Origin: Deinococcus terrestris
GTDB lineage: Bacteria > Deinococcota > Deinococci > Deinococcales > Deinococcaceae
Direction of reading: 5' to 3'
NCBI RefSeq assembly: GCF_009377345.1
Contig: NZ_WBSL01000020.1
Span: 1 to 24,390 of the forward strand
DNA: 24,390 nucleotides
Shown: positions 1 through 7,556 of the stretch, one piece after another
Position numbering within the stretch: position 1 is the stretch's first letter
How the letters are laid out: every line of letters starts with the position of its first letter
Made by a program: the position numbers and the translations under genes
Notes under the pieces: generated by a model
Seen by the model: only the letters and a program-made list of their open reading frames with translations
What the model was told of the DNA's origin: nothing
Database searches by the model: none

Positions 1-32
1 CGCCGTCACCATCAGCAGGTCGCCTTCAGAAC

Positions 33-1289
33 GTGGCAAGAGATCGTGTGGCAGGTGGCCTGAACTTCAGGCCACCTGCCTTCCAGGGCCCCTCTGGTTC
101 CTGCGCGCCAACAACTTGCCACAACCAACTCGCAGAGACGCTGATCCGGACCTTCGAGGCCAACCTGGGCAAACGCCGGGCCGACCTCGACGAGGACCTG
201 AAAGTGCTGGCGGCTGGAAGGCCGGACTTTAAAATCCTGCGGGGAATGGCGCATCTCCTGACCAACGGGTCGAGTACCTTCGAGGCAGGCGGGGACGTGG
301 AGCCGTCCCTGGTTCGGGAGCGGGTCTTCGAGCTGGCCCAGGCGCATCCCCCCAGCCGACTGCGGCGTGACCTCGTGCTGGAGCAGGCCGCCCGGTCCCT
401 CTCGGTCGAGCGGCCCCTCTCGGCTGAGGACGTGGCCGCCGCCCTCTATGCCGATCTTCCGGACCAGCAGACCCTGGTGGCCTTTGATCCGCCCGAGCCG
501 CAGGCCCTGATCGAGCGGTGGGATCTCGCCCAGGCGCAGGGGGTGCTGTACCGGGCCTACAGCCTCATCCTCACGGCCCGGCCCAATGAGCCTGCCCGGT
601 ACAAGCAACTGTTGAAATACACGCGTTTTTTCGGCCTGATGCTGACGGTGGAGGGCGATCCGGTCCACGGCTTCACCCTCACCCTGGATGGTCCGACCTC
701 GCTCTTTGGCGGGACTACCCGCTACGGGCTGGCGCTGTCGAAGTTTTTGCCCGCGCTGCTGCACGTCACGAAATGGGACCTCACGGCCACCCTCAAACCC
801 CGCCGGGACCTCGCCTGGGTGGACCCCAAAGACGAGGAATGGCAGTTCGGGTTGACGAGTGAGGACGGGTACGTCAGCCACTACCCCGAGCCCAAGGAGT
901 ACGACAGCGCCCTGGAGAGTGGCTTCTCCGAGCGCTTCGCCAAGTTGGAGACCCCCTGGCGGCTGGAGCGCGAGGTGGACCTTGTGCCCGTGCCGGGGGG
1001 GGTGATCCTGCCGGATTTCCGCCTCGCCCACGAGGACGGGCGCAGCGTGCTGGTGGAGATCGTGGGCTACTGGCGCCCGGAGTACCTACGGAAAAAGTTC
1101 GACCTGCTGCGGAAGTCGGGACGCACGGACGTGATCGTCTGCGTCTCCGAGCGGCTCAATCTGGAGCGGGCGGGGGTGGACCCCAGCGACTTCGACGAGC
1201 GGCTGGTGTGGTTCAAAGGAATTTTGAATCCAAGAGAGGTATTGGCTATGGCCGAGCGGCTGACGACAAAGCCGTTCTCCACCGGATGA
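33..1289 (+). CDS. DUF790 family protein (Bax1-like nuclease), 5' end abnormal
   Basis: This 418-aa frame reads as a DUF790/Bax1 protein, a PD-(D/E)XK-type nuclease family that in archaea and some bacteria partners the XPB helicase in DNA unwinding and repair. Family-like stretches include FEANLGKRRADLDEDL (about residues 41-56), GRPDFKILRGMAHLL, and the nuclease core LPDFRL...VLVEIVGYWRPEYL near residues 328-355. The first roughly 35 residues do not look like the family. Bases 92-124 in another frame read LWFLRANNLPQ, which does resemble the expected N-terminal segment just before LAETLIRTFE. This suggests a 1-nt frameshift near 119-130 and loss of the true start; the GTG at 33 is only the first start in the open frame. 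An XPB gene would be expected upstream but lies outside the window. Family assignment is confident; activity of this copy is doubtful. Confidence 0.8.
   Translation: MARDRVAGGLNFRPPAFQGPSGSCAPTTCHNQLAETLIRTFEANLGKRRADLDEDLKVLAAGRPDFKILRGMAHLLTNGSSTFEAGGDVEPSLVRERVFELAQAHPPSRLRRDLVLEQAARSLSVERPLSAEDVAAALYADLPDQQTLVAFDPPEPQALIERWDLAQAQGVLYRAYSLILTARPNEPARYKQLLKYTRFFGLMLTVEGDPVHGFTLTLDGPTSLFGGTTRYGLALSKFLPALLHVTKWDLTATLKPRRDLAWVDPKDEEWQFGLTSEDGYVSHYPEPKEYDSALESGFSERFAKLETPWRLEREVDLVPVPGGVILPDFRLAHEDGRSVLVEIVGYWRPEYLRKKFDLLRKSGRTDVIVCVSERLNLERAGVDPSDFDERLVWFKGILNPREVLAMAERLTTKPFSTG
50..80. repeat. 31-bp perfect palindrome (15-bp arms)
   Basis: Two 15-bp arms, ggcaggtggcctgaa and its exact reverse complement, flank a single central c at position 65. 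There is no T-run on either side, so it is not a classical intrinsic terminator. It lies where the 5' end of the following DUF790 gene should be, so it may be a hairpin or operator, or the scar of a rearrangement that removed the normal gene start. Confidence 0.8.
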
Positions 1290-1403
1290 CCCTGCGTTGC
1301 GGGAGGCCTCATTAAGAATAACTCCCCCCTGGCTCTTCCGGCTGGGCAATAGCTTCATTCGCTACATTTGGGGTATCTTCCCTCCAACATTCAATGCAGT
1401 GTC

Positions 1404-1429
1404 GCATCCCGACCCTCTCTCGGGGATGC
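1404..1429 (+). promoter_or_regulatory. Hairpin in the leader of the lipoprotein gene
   Basis: The 7-bp arms gcatccc and gggatgc enclose a 12-nt loop and sit directly before the G-rich ribosome binding site (gggggg at 1432-1437) of the ATG at 1442. It could affect translation or be the terminator stem of the upstream nuclease gene, although no T-run follows. Confidence 0.35.
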
Positions 1430-1441
1430 TTGGGGGGACCT

Positions 1442-1590
1442 ATGCACCGTGCTCTGCCTCTTGTTTCCGTCACCTCGGCTCTCCTGCTCAGTGGCTGTGG
1501 ACTGTTCACGTCGCCGAACGACCCCAACGCGCTGACCGTGCAAACCGCTCAGGGAAATGACCTTGCCCCTGTTTCCGGTGCCAGTCTGAT
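1442..1590 (+). pseudogene. N-terminal lipoprotein fragment of a PNGase F-like glycosidase, cut by an IS
   Basis: The ATG at 1442 follows a G-rich ribosome binding site. It starts a clear lipoprotein signal peptide, MHRALPLVSVTSALLLSGC, with lipobox LSGC; the Cys would be lipidated after cleavage. About 30 further residues follow before the IS3 element begins near 1588. The remainder of the secreted protein is the large frame starting at 2748. Read strictly, the open frame runs on into the IS and stops at 1675. If a single copy of the shared 10-bp sequence ttgcaaatcg is retained on removing the element, the two halves are out of phase by one base. Either the true junction differs, or the gene carries an additional indel. 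Confidence 0.65.
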
Positions 1591-1619
1591 TGCAAATCGA
1601 GCAGCAAACTTGGAGGCAC

Positions 1620-1886
1620 ATGAAAGGCAAACGGTACACCGAACAACAGATCCTGGACATCCTCGGGCAGCTTGAGGCAGGCACGCCGCTGAGCGATCTG
1701 ACGCGACTCCATGGAGTCGCGATGACGACCATCTACCGCTGGAAAGCCAAATACGGTGGGATGACCAAAGACGAGACCCGCAAGTTTCGCCAGTTGGAAG
1801 CAGAAAACCAGCGCCTGAAGAAGTTGGTAGCGGATCTGTCGCTCGACAACGCCATGCTGAAGGAGGTGGTGGGGCGAAAGTGGTGA
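1620..1886 (+). CDS. IS3-family transposase OrfA (helix-turn-helix)
   Basis: This 88-aa protein starts at an ATG at 1620 with an upstream ggagg. It has the typical OrfA layout: an N-terminal helix-turn-helix with TEEQI-like sequence (YTEQQILDILGQLEAG, then HGVAMTTIYRWKAKYGG) and a C-terminal leucine-zipper-like helix (LEAENQRLKKLVADLSLDNAMLKEV). It binds the IS ends and supplies the N-terminal part of the OrfAB transposase. Its end overlaps the start of orfB, which lies in the -1 frame, consistent with programmed -1 frameshifting near gcgaaag at 1874-1880. Confidence 0.9.
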   Translation: MKGKRYTEQQILDILGQLEAGTPLSDLTRLHGVAMTTIYRWKAKYGGMTKDETRKFRQLEAENQRLKKLVADLSLDNAMLKEVVGRKW

Positions 1887-2734
1887 CGCCTGGGACGTCG
1901 TCCCAGGCGCAGACGCCCCTCAAAAAGCAGATGGTGACCCTGCTGCGGGATTCTTTTGCGGTCAGCGAACGTCGGGCCTGCCGGGTGCTGGGCTTTTCCC
2001 GGACCACGCAAAGACGGAACAGCCCCAAAAGGGAAAAAGACCAACGCCTGGTCGAGCGTCTCCGCACACTGGCCCGAGAGCGACCTCGGTTCGGGTACCG
2101 GCGGATTCACCTGATGCTGGGTCGAGAGGGCGAGACCGTCAACCACAAGCGCGTCTACCGGATCTACCGGGCTGAAGGGCTGGCCGTTCGAAAGAAGGAG
2201 CGCCGCAAGCTCAGTGTAGGAGAGCGACAGCAGAAACCTGCGGTTTCTGCGCCCAATCAGCGGTGGAGCCTCGACTTCATGTCGGACCAGCTGGCCTCCG
2301 GGCAGCGGTTTCGGGTCCTGAACGTCGTGGATGACTTCACCCGGGAGTGCCTGGTGATGCACGTCGGGACCTCCATCACCGGGCATGACGTCGTCCGCGC
2401 TCTGGAAGCGGTGGTCCGCTTCCGGGGGGCACCGCAGTCGATCACCACCGACAATGGCCCAGAGTTCGCGGGCAAGGGCCTGGATCTCTGGACCCATGGG
2501 CGTGGCATCACGCACACCTTCATCCGGCCGGGGAAGCCCGTCGAGAACGCTTACATCGAGAGTTTCAACGGCCGTGTCCGGGACGGGTGTCTGAATCTGC
2601 ACTGGTTCCAAAGCTTGGATCAGGCACGCCTGATCCTCTCTGCCTGGCGCCAGGACTACAACGCCGTCAGGCCGCATACCTCGCTCGGTGGACGGACCCC
2701 GAACGAATTCGCCCGCCTCGAACAGGCGGGCTGA
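1880..2734 (+). CDS. IS3-family transposase OrfB (DDE integrase domain)
   Basis: This 284-aa DDE transposase has an HTH_21-type segment (residues about 55-105, RFGYRRIHLML) followed by an rve integrase core. Counting from the GTG at 1880, the catalytic residues are Asp132 (WSLDFMSD), Asp191 (TTDNGPEF) and Glu227 (AYIESFNGRVRDGCLN). The Asp191-Glu227 spacing is the classic 35 residues. The frame is open and all catalytic residues are present, so the element may be active. In IS3 elements this part is usually made as an OrfAB fusion. Confidence 0.92.
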   Translation: MVTPGTSSQAQTPLKKQMVTLLRDSFAVSERRACRVLGFSRTTQRRNSPKREKDQRLVERLRTLARERPRFGYRRIHLMLGREGETVNHKRVYRIYRAEGLAVRKKERRKLSVGERQQKPAVSAPNQRWSLDFMSDQLASGQRFRVLNVVDDFTRECLVMHVGTSITGHDVVRALEAVVRFRGAPQSITTDNGPEFAGKGLDLWTHGRGITHTFIRPGKPVENAYIESFNGRVRDGCLNLHWFQSLDQARLILSAWRQDYNAVRPHTSLGGRTPNEFARLEQAG

Positions 2735-2747
2735 GGTACGCTGACTT

Positions 2748-4631
2748 TTGCAAATCGGCTGGTACCGCAATTGGGGCACCCTCAGAAAGGTGAATCTCAG
2801 CGGCAAGAACGTGGTGGTCGTGAGTAAAGATGCCCGTGCCCCCGAGAGCGCCGCCATCTGGCAAGGCGACCTCCGGCAGTTGCAAGGCAGTCCTGCGGAC
2901 GTCACGTATCTGCTCCTCCCCGGTGGGGCGACCGACGCCGAGATCCAGGCCCGTGCCCAGGAACTCCGCACGGCGGCTGCGGGCCTGAGTGGCGTGAATG
3001 TGGTGGTGGCGAGCGCCCCTCCCGGCCCGGACTCGGCACTGGGCAAGGTGCTGGACCAGTGGGGGACCGACTTGCGCGACGTGAAGGCTACCTGGAACGG
3101 CGGCAGCGTCCAGGCCATTGCCGTGGGTGACTCGGGCATCGGCAAGAGCTTCCAGGGCAGCGTTCAGCTTGACGCCGTGCTGTACGGCAACGACGCCTGC
3201 GGCGACAAGGCTCCCGTCAATGACATCAGCGGCAAGGCGGCGGTGATTCTGCGCGGCACCTGCGGCTTTACCGATAAGGTCAAGGCCGCCACCAAGCGCG
3301 GCGCGGCGGCCGTGCTGCTGGTCAACAACGACAGTCCCATCGGGGTGATTCGCGGCGACTGCAACGACACCTGTAAGACGGCCATTCTCGCCATGCTGCC
3401 CAAAGCCGAGGGGACGCAGCTTGTCGGGGCGCTCCAGGGAGGCCAGGCCGCCCGGGTCACACTCACCAACCTGCGCGTCGCTCCGGGCGTGCTGCGAATC
3501 TCCCCTGACGGCAGTGCCACGGACACCGGCCCGATTCCCTACGTGTTCAACTCCCTGCTGGAGGCGGACGGGGAAAAGCCGGTGGACCCCTTCGCGTCGG
3601 TCCGCAAAGAAGGCGAGTACCTCAGTTGGGAAACTGCCCTGAAAACCCGCCTGCAAAGCGAGGAAAAGAGCGGTAAGGTCACGGTCACCCCGGTCTTCAG
3701 GGGGGAGGTTGCCAAAGATCCGGGCTGGCGCAAGGAGATGATCTACGCCGACGTGACCCTCCCGACCAACTTCGCGCAGTTCGACACGCTGGAGCTGGAC
3801 CGCGCCCTGACCTGCACCACGGACCGCAAGTCGGGGTGCCCGCCCTGGGATTACGAGACCAATCTCTACATCTGCGACCCCCTCGACCTGACCAAGTGCA
3901 CCCAGGAAATCGCCCGCGACATCACGCCCTACTGGAACAGCGGTCGCTGGGTCACCGACGTGAGCCCGCTCCTGGCCGTCCTGCGTGAAAAGGCCGTCAA
4001 CGGCAAAGTGCGTCTGGCCTACTGGTCGGTTCAGCCCTACAAAGTGACCATGAACCTGCGCTTCCAGAACAGGGGCAACAGCCTGATTCCGGTCTGGGCG
4101 GTGCCCCTCAAGTTCGGCGGCGCGATGGGGGACGGGGCCTACAACACCCGTCAGGCCCCGGTGACCTTCGAGCAGCCCGCCTGGGCGAAAAAGGTGGAGT
4201 TCTCGACGCTGGCGACCGGGCACGGGTTCAATGACAGCAAGAGTTGCGCCGAGTTTTGCAACACGGTCCACCATGTCACGGTTAGTGGCCGCGACTTCAT
4301 ACTGAGCAACCCGGTGGCGGAGACGGTCTTTGGGTGCTTCGAGCAAGTCAAAGATGGTGTGGTGCCCAACCAGGCGGGCACCTGGGTGTACGGCCGCAAC
4401 AACTGGTGCCCCGGCCAGGGGGTGAAGCTCTGGAATGCCGATCTCAGCGCGGCCGTCACCGGCGTGGGTCCCCATACCTTGACCTACAAGGCGCTGGTGG
4501 ACGGCGTGGATCACGTGTCTGTGCTGGAAGCAGGGGCCACGCGGGACGCCAGCATCCACATGACCAGTTGGCTGGTCTATTACGCCGAGCGCGGCGCGGC
4601 CCTGCCCGAGAAGCCCAGCGTGAAGCAGTGA
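2748..4631 (+). pseudogene. PA domain plus PNGase F-like glycosidase, N-terminus removed by IS3 insertion
   Basis: The frame is open for 627 codons from a fortuitous TTG created at the IS junction. It lacks a signal peptide, which lies upstream of the IS at 1442. Residues about 130-240 form a protease-associated (PA)-like domain (DISGKAAVILRGTCGFTDKV, then AAVLLVNN). Residues about 330-615 resemble peptide-N4-(N-acetyl-beta-glucosaminyl)asparagine amidase F, with CPPWDYETNLYIC, STLATGHGFNDSKSCAEFC and TVHHV. Such enzymes cut N-glycans from glycoproteins outside the cell. Many cysteines support an exported protein. As it stands the product would lack export and is probably non-functional, or survives only as a cytosolic fragment. 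Confidence 0.75.
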
Positions 4632-4688
4632 GTCACTGTCCATAGAGTTGGGGAGGAACAGGAACCTGCGCCAAGCGCCCTAGAGCTT

Positions 4689-4715
4689 GGGGTGAGGCAT
4701 TTGCCTCACCCCTTT
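4689..4715 (+). terminator. Intrinsic terminator after the PNGase F-like gene
   Basis: A perfect 10-bp stem, ggggtgaggc / gcctcacccc, has a 4-nt loop (attt) and is followed by ttt. It lies 58 bp after the stop codon at 4631. Confidence 0.8.
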
Positions 4716-4979
4716 CATCGCCTGGCTCGTTGCAAGAAGACCTGGGCTGCTGGGGACGCCTCCGACAGCGAGCGCCCCACGAAGCCCACTTGCCGCTCTA
4801 TGCGGGGCGACGCGGACTGCAACAGGGGTGACATGCTGCACAGGGAACAGGATGGCGGCGACTTCATGCCGCAGATCGACCCCCGAGGAAGCGGCCCGGC
4901 GCCGCGCCGACACGCAGGAGAGGGAGCCAGGGCTCGGGCGAAGGGATGGTACAGATCAACAGACAGCCGAAGCCGTCCC
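4716..4979. other. Intergenic stretch without a recognisable gene
   Basis: Open frames cross this stretch on both strands, but they have no ribosome binding site and their translations look like out-of-frame high-GC sequence. No repeat or RNA gene was recognised. Confidence 0.5.
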
Positions 4980-5290
4980 TCAGGTGTTGAGGAAGTCTTC
5001 GGGTTCAATGTCCCCCATCGCGTCCCCGATTGCCTCCCCCAGTGCCGCTTTCCACTCCGTTACGCCCCCCTTGATCTTGACGTCGTTGAGCCGGATGTCC
5101 GGTTGCCGGGCGGCCACCACCCGCACCGCCACGTCCTCCCCCAGTTCCCCCTGGATGCGCGGCTCCAGGCTCTCCCATAGGTAGTCAATCAAACGCTCCA
5201 CATTCCACTTGCGGGTGTTGGTGGCGGCGGCACTCACCTTGATCTGGATGTCGTCGGGGGCACGAACCGGATTTCCACGGATCTGTCCAT
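4980..5290 (-). pseudogene. Small hypothetical gene with an apparent 1-nt frameshift
   Basis: An open frame from a GTG at 5237 gives 85 aa (KWNVERLIDYLWESLEPRIQ ... GDIEPEDFLNT). Upstream in another frame, an ATG at 5290 with a gaggtt ribosome binding site reads MDRSVEIRFVPP. After a shift of one base it would continue as DDIQIKVSAAATNTRKWNV, a natural-looking junction. The shift falls in the run of five G on the plus strand (5256-5260); six would restore a single frame of roughly 103 codons. The product would be a small acidic soluble protein of unknown function. It lies divergent to lexA and shares its promoter region, so LexA control is possible. Either a real mutation or a homopolymer sequencing error. 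Confidence 0.6.
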
Positions 5291-5344
5291 GACGTAACCT
5301 CGCTGCCTCGTTCTGATCCCGGCTTTCGCACGTCTGGAAGGGAC

Positions 5345-5376
5345 TTGACGCGGAACCTGACCTCGCTCACTATATC
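5345..5376 (+). promoter_or_regulatory. Possible lexA promoter
   Basis: TTGACG at 5345-5350 is a good -35 match and TATATC at 5371-5376 a plausible -10. The 20-bp spacer is longer than ideal, so this is tentative. The inverted-repeat operator begins two bases after the -10, where repressor binding would block initiation. Confidence 0.4.
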
Positions 5377-5377
5377 C

Positions 5378-5407
5378 CCAACTATCTAAGAGTTGTTAGA
5401 TAGTTGG
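5378..5407. promoter_or_regulatory. 12-bp inverted repeat before lexA, probable LexA operator
   Basis: Arms ccaactatctaa (5378-5389) and ttagatagttgg (5396-5407) are exact reverse complements separated by 6 bp (gagttg). The site is the only AT-rich dyad between the divergent genes and ends at the lexA ribosome binding site (ggagg, 5406-5410). Autoregulation is usual for LexA, so this is the natural operator candidate. The sequence differs from E. coli and Bacillus SOS boxes. Confidence 0.75.
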
Positions 5408-5419
5408 AGGTCCCCCCGC

Positions 5420-6058
5420 ATGCCGCCCCGTCTGACCGCGCTCCGCCATACCCTGCTGCGCACCCTCACCCGCCTCACCCGTGAGCAGGGCGCCCCACCG
5501 AGCGCCGCCGAACTGGCCAGCGCCTGCGGCCTGACCCCCGCGACCATCTCCTTCCACCTCAAAGCCCTGCGGGGTCTGGGGTTCATCGAAAAACAGGGCA
5601 CCTACGGGCGGCTCTACCTCACCGAGAAAGCCCGCTTGCTGGTGGGCGAGGGCATTCCCATCTACGGGCAGATCGCTGCTGGCCCGCCCGTGCTCGCGGA
5701 TCAAGCGCCCGATCACCGCACGCCCAGCCTGGATGTCCTCCTGGGCGTGCGGGACGGCGACTTCCTGCTGGAGGTACGGGGCGACTCCATGACCGGGATC
5801 GGCGTGATGGACGGGGATTACGTGCTGGTCCGCCCAGCCGTGGAAGTGTTGGACGGGGAAGTGGCGGTGGTCCTGATTCCTGGCGAGAATGCGGCGACCT
5901 TAAAGCGCCTCTACCGCTTCGGCGATGAAGTGGTGCTGATGAGTGAGAACCCGGAGCATCCGCGCATGGCGTTCCCCGCAGGAGACGTGCAGGTGCAGGG
6001 CCGGATGGTGGCGAGGCTCGGCATGGGGGTGCCGCGCACCACGCAGGGGAGGGGCTGA
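5420..6058 (+). CDS. lexA: LexA-type SOS repressor with self-cleavage domain
   Basis: The ATG at 5420 is preceded by ggagg at 5406-5410, so the TTG upstream at 5393 is unlikely. The 212-aa protein has an N-terminal winged-helix DNA-binding domain (residues about 8-70, SAAELASACGLTPATISFHL) and an S24 peptidase domain. The Ala-Gly cleavage site is A87-G88 (YGQIAAGPP). The catalytic dyad is Ser123 (RGDSMTG) and Lys162 (AATLKRLYRF), so RecA-stimulated self-cleavage should work. It heads the imuY/dnaE2 operon and is followed by imuY after 3 bp. The protein probably represses its own operon until DNA damage. The HTH region diverges from E. coli LexA, matching the atypical operator. Confidence 0.92.
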   Translation: MPPRLTALRHTLLRTLTRLTREQGAPPSAAELASACGLTPATISFHLKALRGLGFIEKQGTYGRLYLTEKARLLVGEGIPIYGQIAAGPPVLADQAPDHRTPSLDVLLGVRDGDFLLEVRGDSMTGIGVMDGDYVLVRPAVEVLDGEVAVVLIPGENAATLKRLYRFGDEVVLMSENPEHPRMAFPAGDVQVQGRMVARLGMGVPRTTQGRG

Positions 6059-6061
6059 GTC

Positions 6062-7312
6062 ATGGCTCCTGGACGCACGCCCCTGGTGGCCTGTGTCCAA
6101 CTCGCGCCCTGGCCGCTGGTGCTGCTCGCCCGGCAGCATCCCGGCATCCCCGTGGCCGTCCTTGGGGAGGGGAGCCGCAAGGTCGTGTTCGCGTCCGCTG
6201 AGGCCCTTGAAGCAGGGGTCCAACCCGGCATGCGGGAGACAGCGGCGCTCTCCCGCTGCCCGGAGTTGCACGCCGAAGTGGTCAGCGCACCGACGGCCAC
6301 AGCAGCATGGGCCGAGCTGCTGGAAGTCCTCTACGCCCGCTACAGCGACCGGGTGGAAGGCCGGGAGCCGGGCCTGGCGTACCTGAAGGTGAGTGCTCCG
6401 GCCGCCCGTGATCTGGCCGCCGCGCTGCACACCCCGGTGGGCCTGGCCGCCAGTCTGGAAGTCGCGCAGCTTGCCGCGCTGAGAGCCAGTCCGGGGGAAG
6501 TGCGGGAGGTTGTACCGGGCGTGGAGTCCGCCTTCCTGAAGCTGTCCCGCACCCAGCACCTCCAGGGGTTGGGCCTCACGCCCGGCCACATCGAGCGCCT
6601 GCACTTCCTGGGGGTGCGGGATCTGGGGGGGCTGATGGGCTGGAGTGCCGCGCAGCGAGAAGCCTTCCTCGGCGTGGACGTGGGCAAGAGGATCAACCGC
6701 TTCCTGCGGGGCGACCGGACCGCCGGAGTCGCCCGGTACGTCCCTGGCAAGGTCGTCGAGGCGAGCCTGCGTCTGGATAGCCCCCTGCATGAGCCGGGGG
6801 AGACCGAGGTCGCCCTGAAGGACCTTGTGCCCGGAGTGCTGGCCGAATTGCGCGGGCGGACCTGCGCGTACCTCACCGTTCATGCGGACACGGTGGGGGG
6901 AAGGCTTTCCGCGACACGAAAGCTGAAGTGGCCGCTGGACGAGCGCGGCTTGACCCGCGTGGCCGGACTGGCTCTGGGCGAGACGGGCGCCCTCTCCCTC
7001 GGAATCGACGCCCTGACCGTGCAGCTCTCCGGCCTCCAGCAGCCCTCCCGCATGGTGGGCCTGTGGGCGGGTCTGGCGGAACTGGAGGTGACTCAGGCGG
7101 TTCTCGACCGCTTTCCGGAGGCCCTGGTGCGCGTGGAGTGGCTCGACCCCTTCGCCTACGCCGTGGACGCGCAGTACCAGTGGGTGGACTGGGTCACTGG
7201 AGCGGTGCGGACGGGAGCCATGACGCCCCGGCAGACCTGGATGCCCCCGGTCAGGAAGCGCGAGCAGGCCGTGAATCAGGTGCTCGCGTTCTTTGAGGGG
7301 CGTGACCCGTGA
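6062..7312 (+). CDS. imuY: ImuY/ImuB-type Y-family polymerase-like protein
   Basis: This 416-aa protein starts at an ATG 3 bp after lexA. Its N-terminal region (residues about 10-95) looks like a Y-family polymerase palm/fingers remnant (VACVQLAPWPLVLLARQHPG, then ALEAGVQPGMRETAA). A helix-hairpin-helix-like section follows (LGLTPGHIERLHFLGVRDLGGL). The acidic catalytic motifs of active Y-family polymerases are not obvious, as expected for ImuB/ImuY proteins, which act as scaffolds with DnaE2 in damage-induced mutagenesis. Deinococcus deserti carries the same lexA-imuY-dnaE2 order. It overlaps the next gene by 4 bp. The assignment rests on context plus weak motif similarity. Confidence 0.8.
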   Translation: MAPGRTPLVACVQLAPWPLVLLARQHPGIPVAVLGEGSRKVVFASAEALEAGVQPGMRETAALSRCPELHAEVVSAPTATAAWAELLEVLYARYSDRVEGREPGLAYLKVSAPAARDLAAALHTPVGLAASLEVAQLAALRASPGEVREVVPGVESAFLKLSRTQHLQGLGLTPGHIERLHFLGVRDLGGLMGWSAAQREAFLGVDVGKRINRFLRGDRTAGVARYVPGKVVEASLRLDSPLHEPGETEVALKDLVPGVLAELRGRTCAYLTVHADTVGGRLSATRKLKWPLDERGLTRVAGLALGETGALSLGIDALTVQLSGLQQPSRMVGLWAGLAELEVTQAVLDRFPEALVRVEWLDPFAYAVDAQYQWVDWVTGAVRTGAMTPRQTWMPPVRKREQAVNQVLAFFEGRDP

Positions 7313-7554
7313 GGGCGGTGCAGCAGGAGGTCACGGTTCGGCAGGTGGAAGAGGGGAGGCCCCTGGACGTGTACTGGAAGGGCCGCGCCCACCGGGTGCA
7401 GGTCATCCTCGACGAGTGGCGGTACGGGGGGCGGTGGTGGCTGGATGAAGTCCCCAGGACGTGCTTCCTGGTGCAGGCCGGGCCACTGACGGCGGAGTTG
7501 CACCACGAGGACAGCCCCGGAGGGCGCTGGTGGCTAGCGAGGATGCAGGACTGA
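7309..7554 (+). CDS. DUF6504-like small protein of the mutagenesis cassette
   Basis: This 81-aa protein begins with a GTG that overlaps the imuY stop (GTGA). It ends 2 bp before the dnaE2 ATG, so translation is likely coupled. It is rich in Trp and Arg (DVYWKGRAHRV, ILDEWRYGGRWW, GRWWLARMQD). This pattern resembles DUF6504 proteins or domains found beside or fused to Y-family-like proteins in such cassettes. Role unknown; probably an accessory of the ImuY-DnaE2 complex. Confidence 0.75.
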   Translation: MRAVQQEVTVRQVEEGRPLDVYWKGRAHRVQVILDEWRYGGRWWLDEVPRTCFLVQAGPLTAELHHEDSPGGRWWLARMQD

Positions 7555-7556
7555 CC

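Larger units (their letters stand above)
1588..2757 (+). mobile_element. IS3-family insertion sequence (IS407-like)
   Basis: A complete two-frame element carries orfA and orfB. Its ends are short and imperfect: left gattgcaaatcgagc, right (reverse complement) gatttgcaaaagtcagc. The sequence ttgcaaatcg occurs in direct orientation at 1590-1599 and 2748-2757, and may be target duplication, IS end or both because TTTGCAAA is self-complementary. With ends at 1588 and 2756, the 4-bp flanks are gtct and ggct, close to the 4-bp duplication expected for IS407-type elements. Exact ends are therefore uncertain by a few bases. It interrupts a lipoprotein/PNGase F-like gene. Confidence 0.85.

Noticed and set aside
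1733..3145. Long minus-strand open frame (470 aa)
   Set aside because: It lies opposite the IS3 transposase and the PNGase F-like gene, crosses the IS junction and has no protein-like motifs; a high-GC shadow.
2667..4643. Long minus-strand open frame (658 aa)
   Set aside because: Antisense to the PA/PNGase F-like frame, rich in His/Arg/Gly/Val as expected of a shadow, with no domain recognised.
4692..5180. Plus-strand open frame after the PNGase F-like gene (162 aa)
   Set aside because: Starts inside the terminator hairpin, lacks a ribosome binding site and runs antisense to the small gene at 4980-5290.
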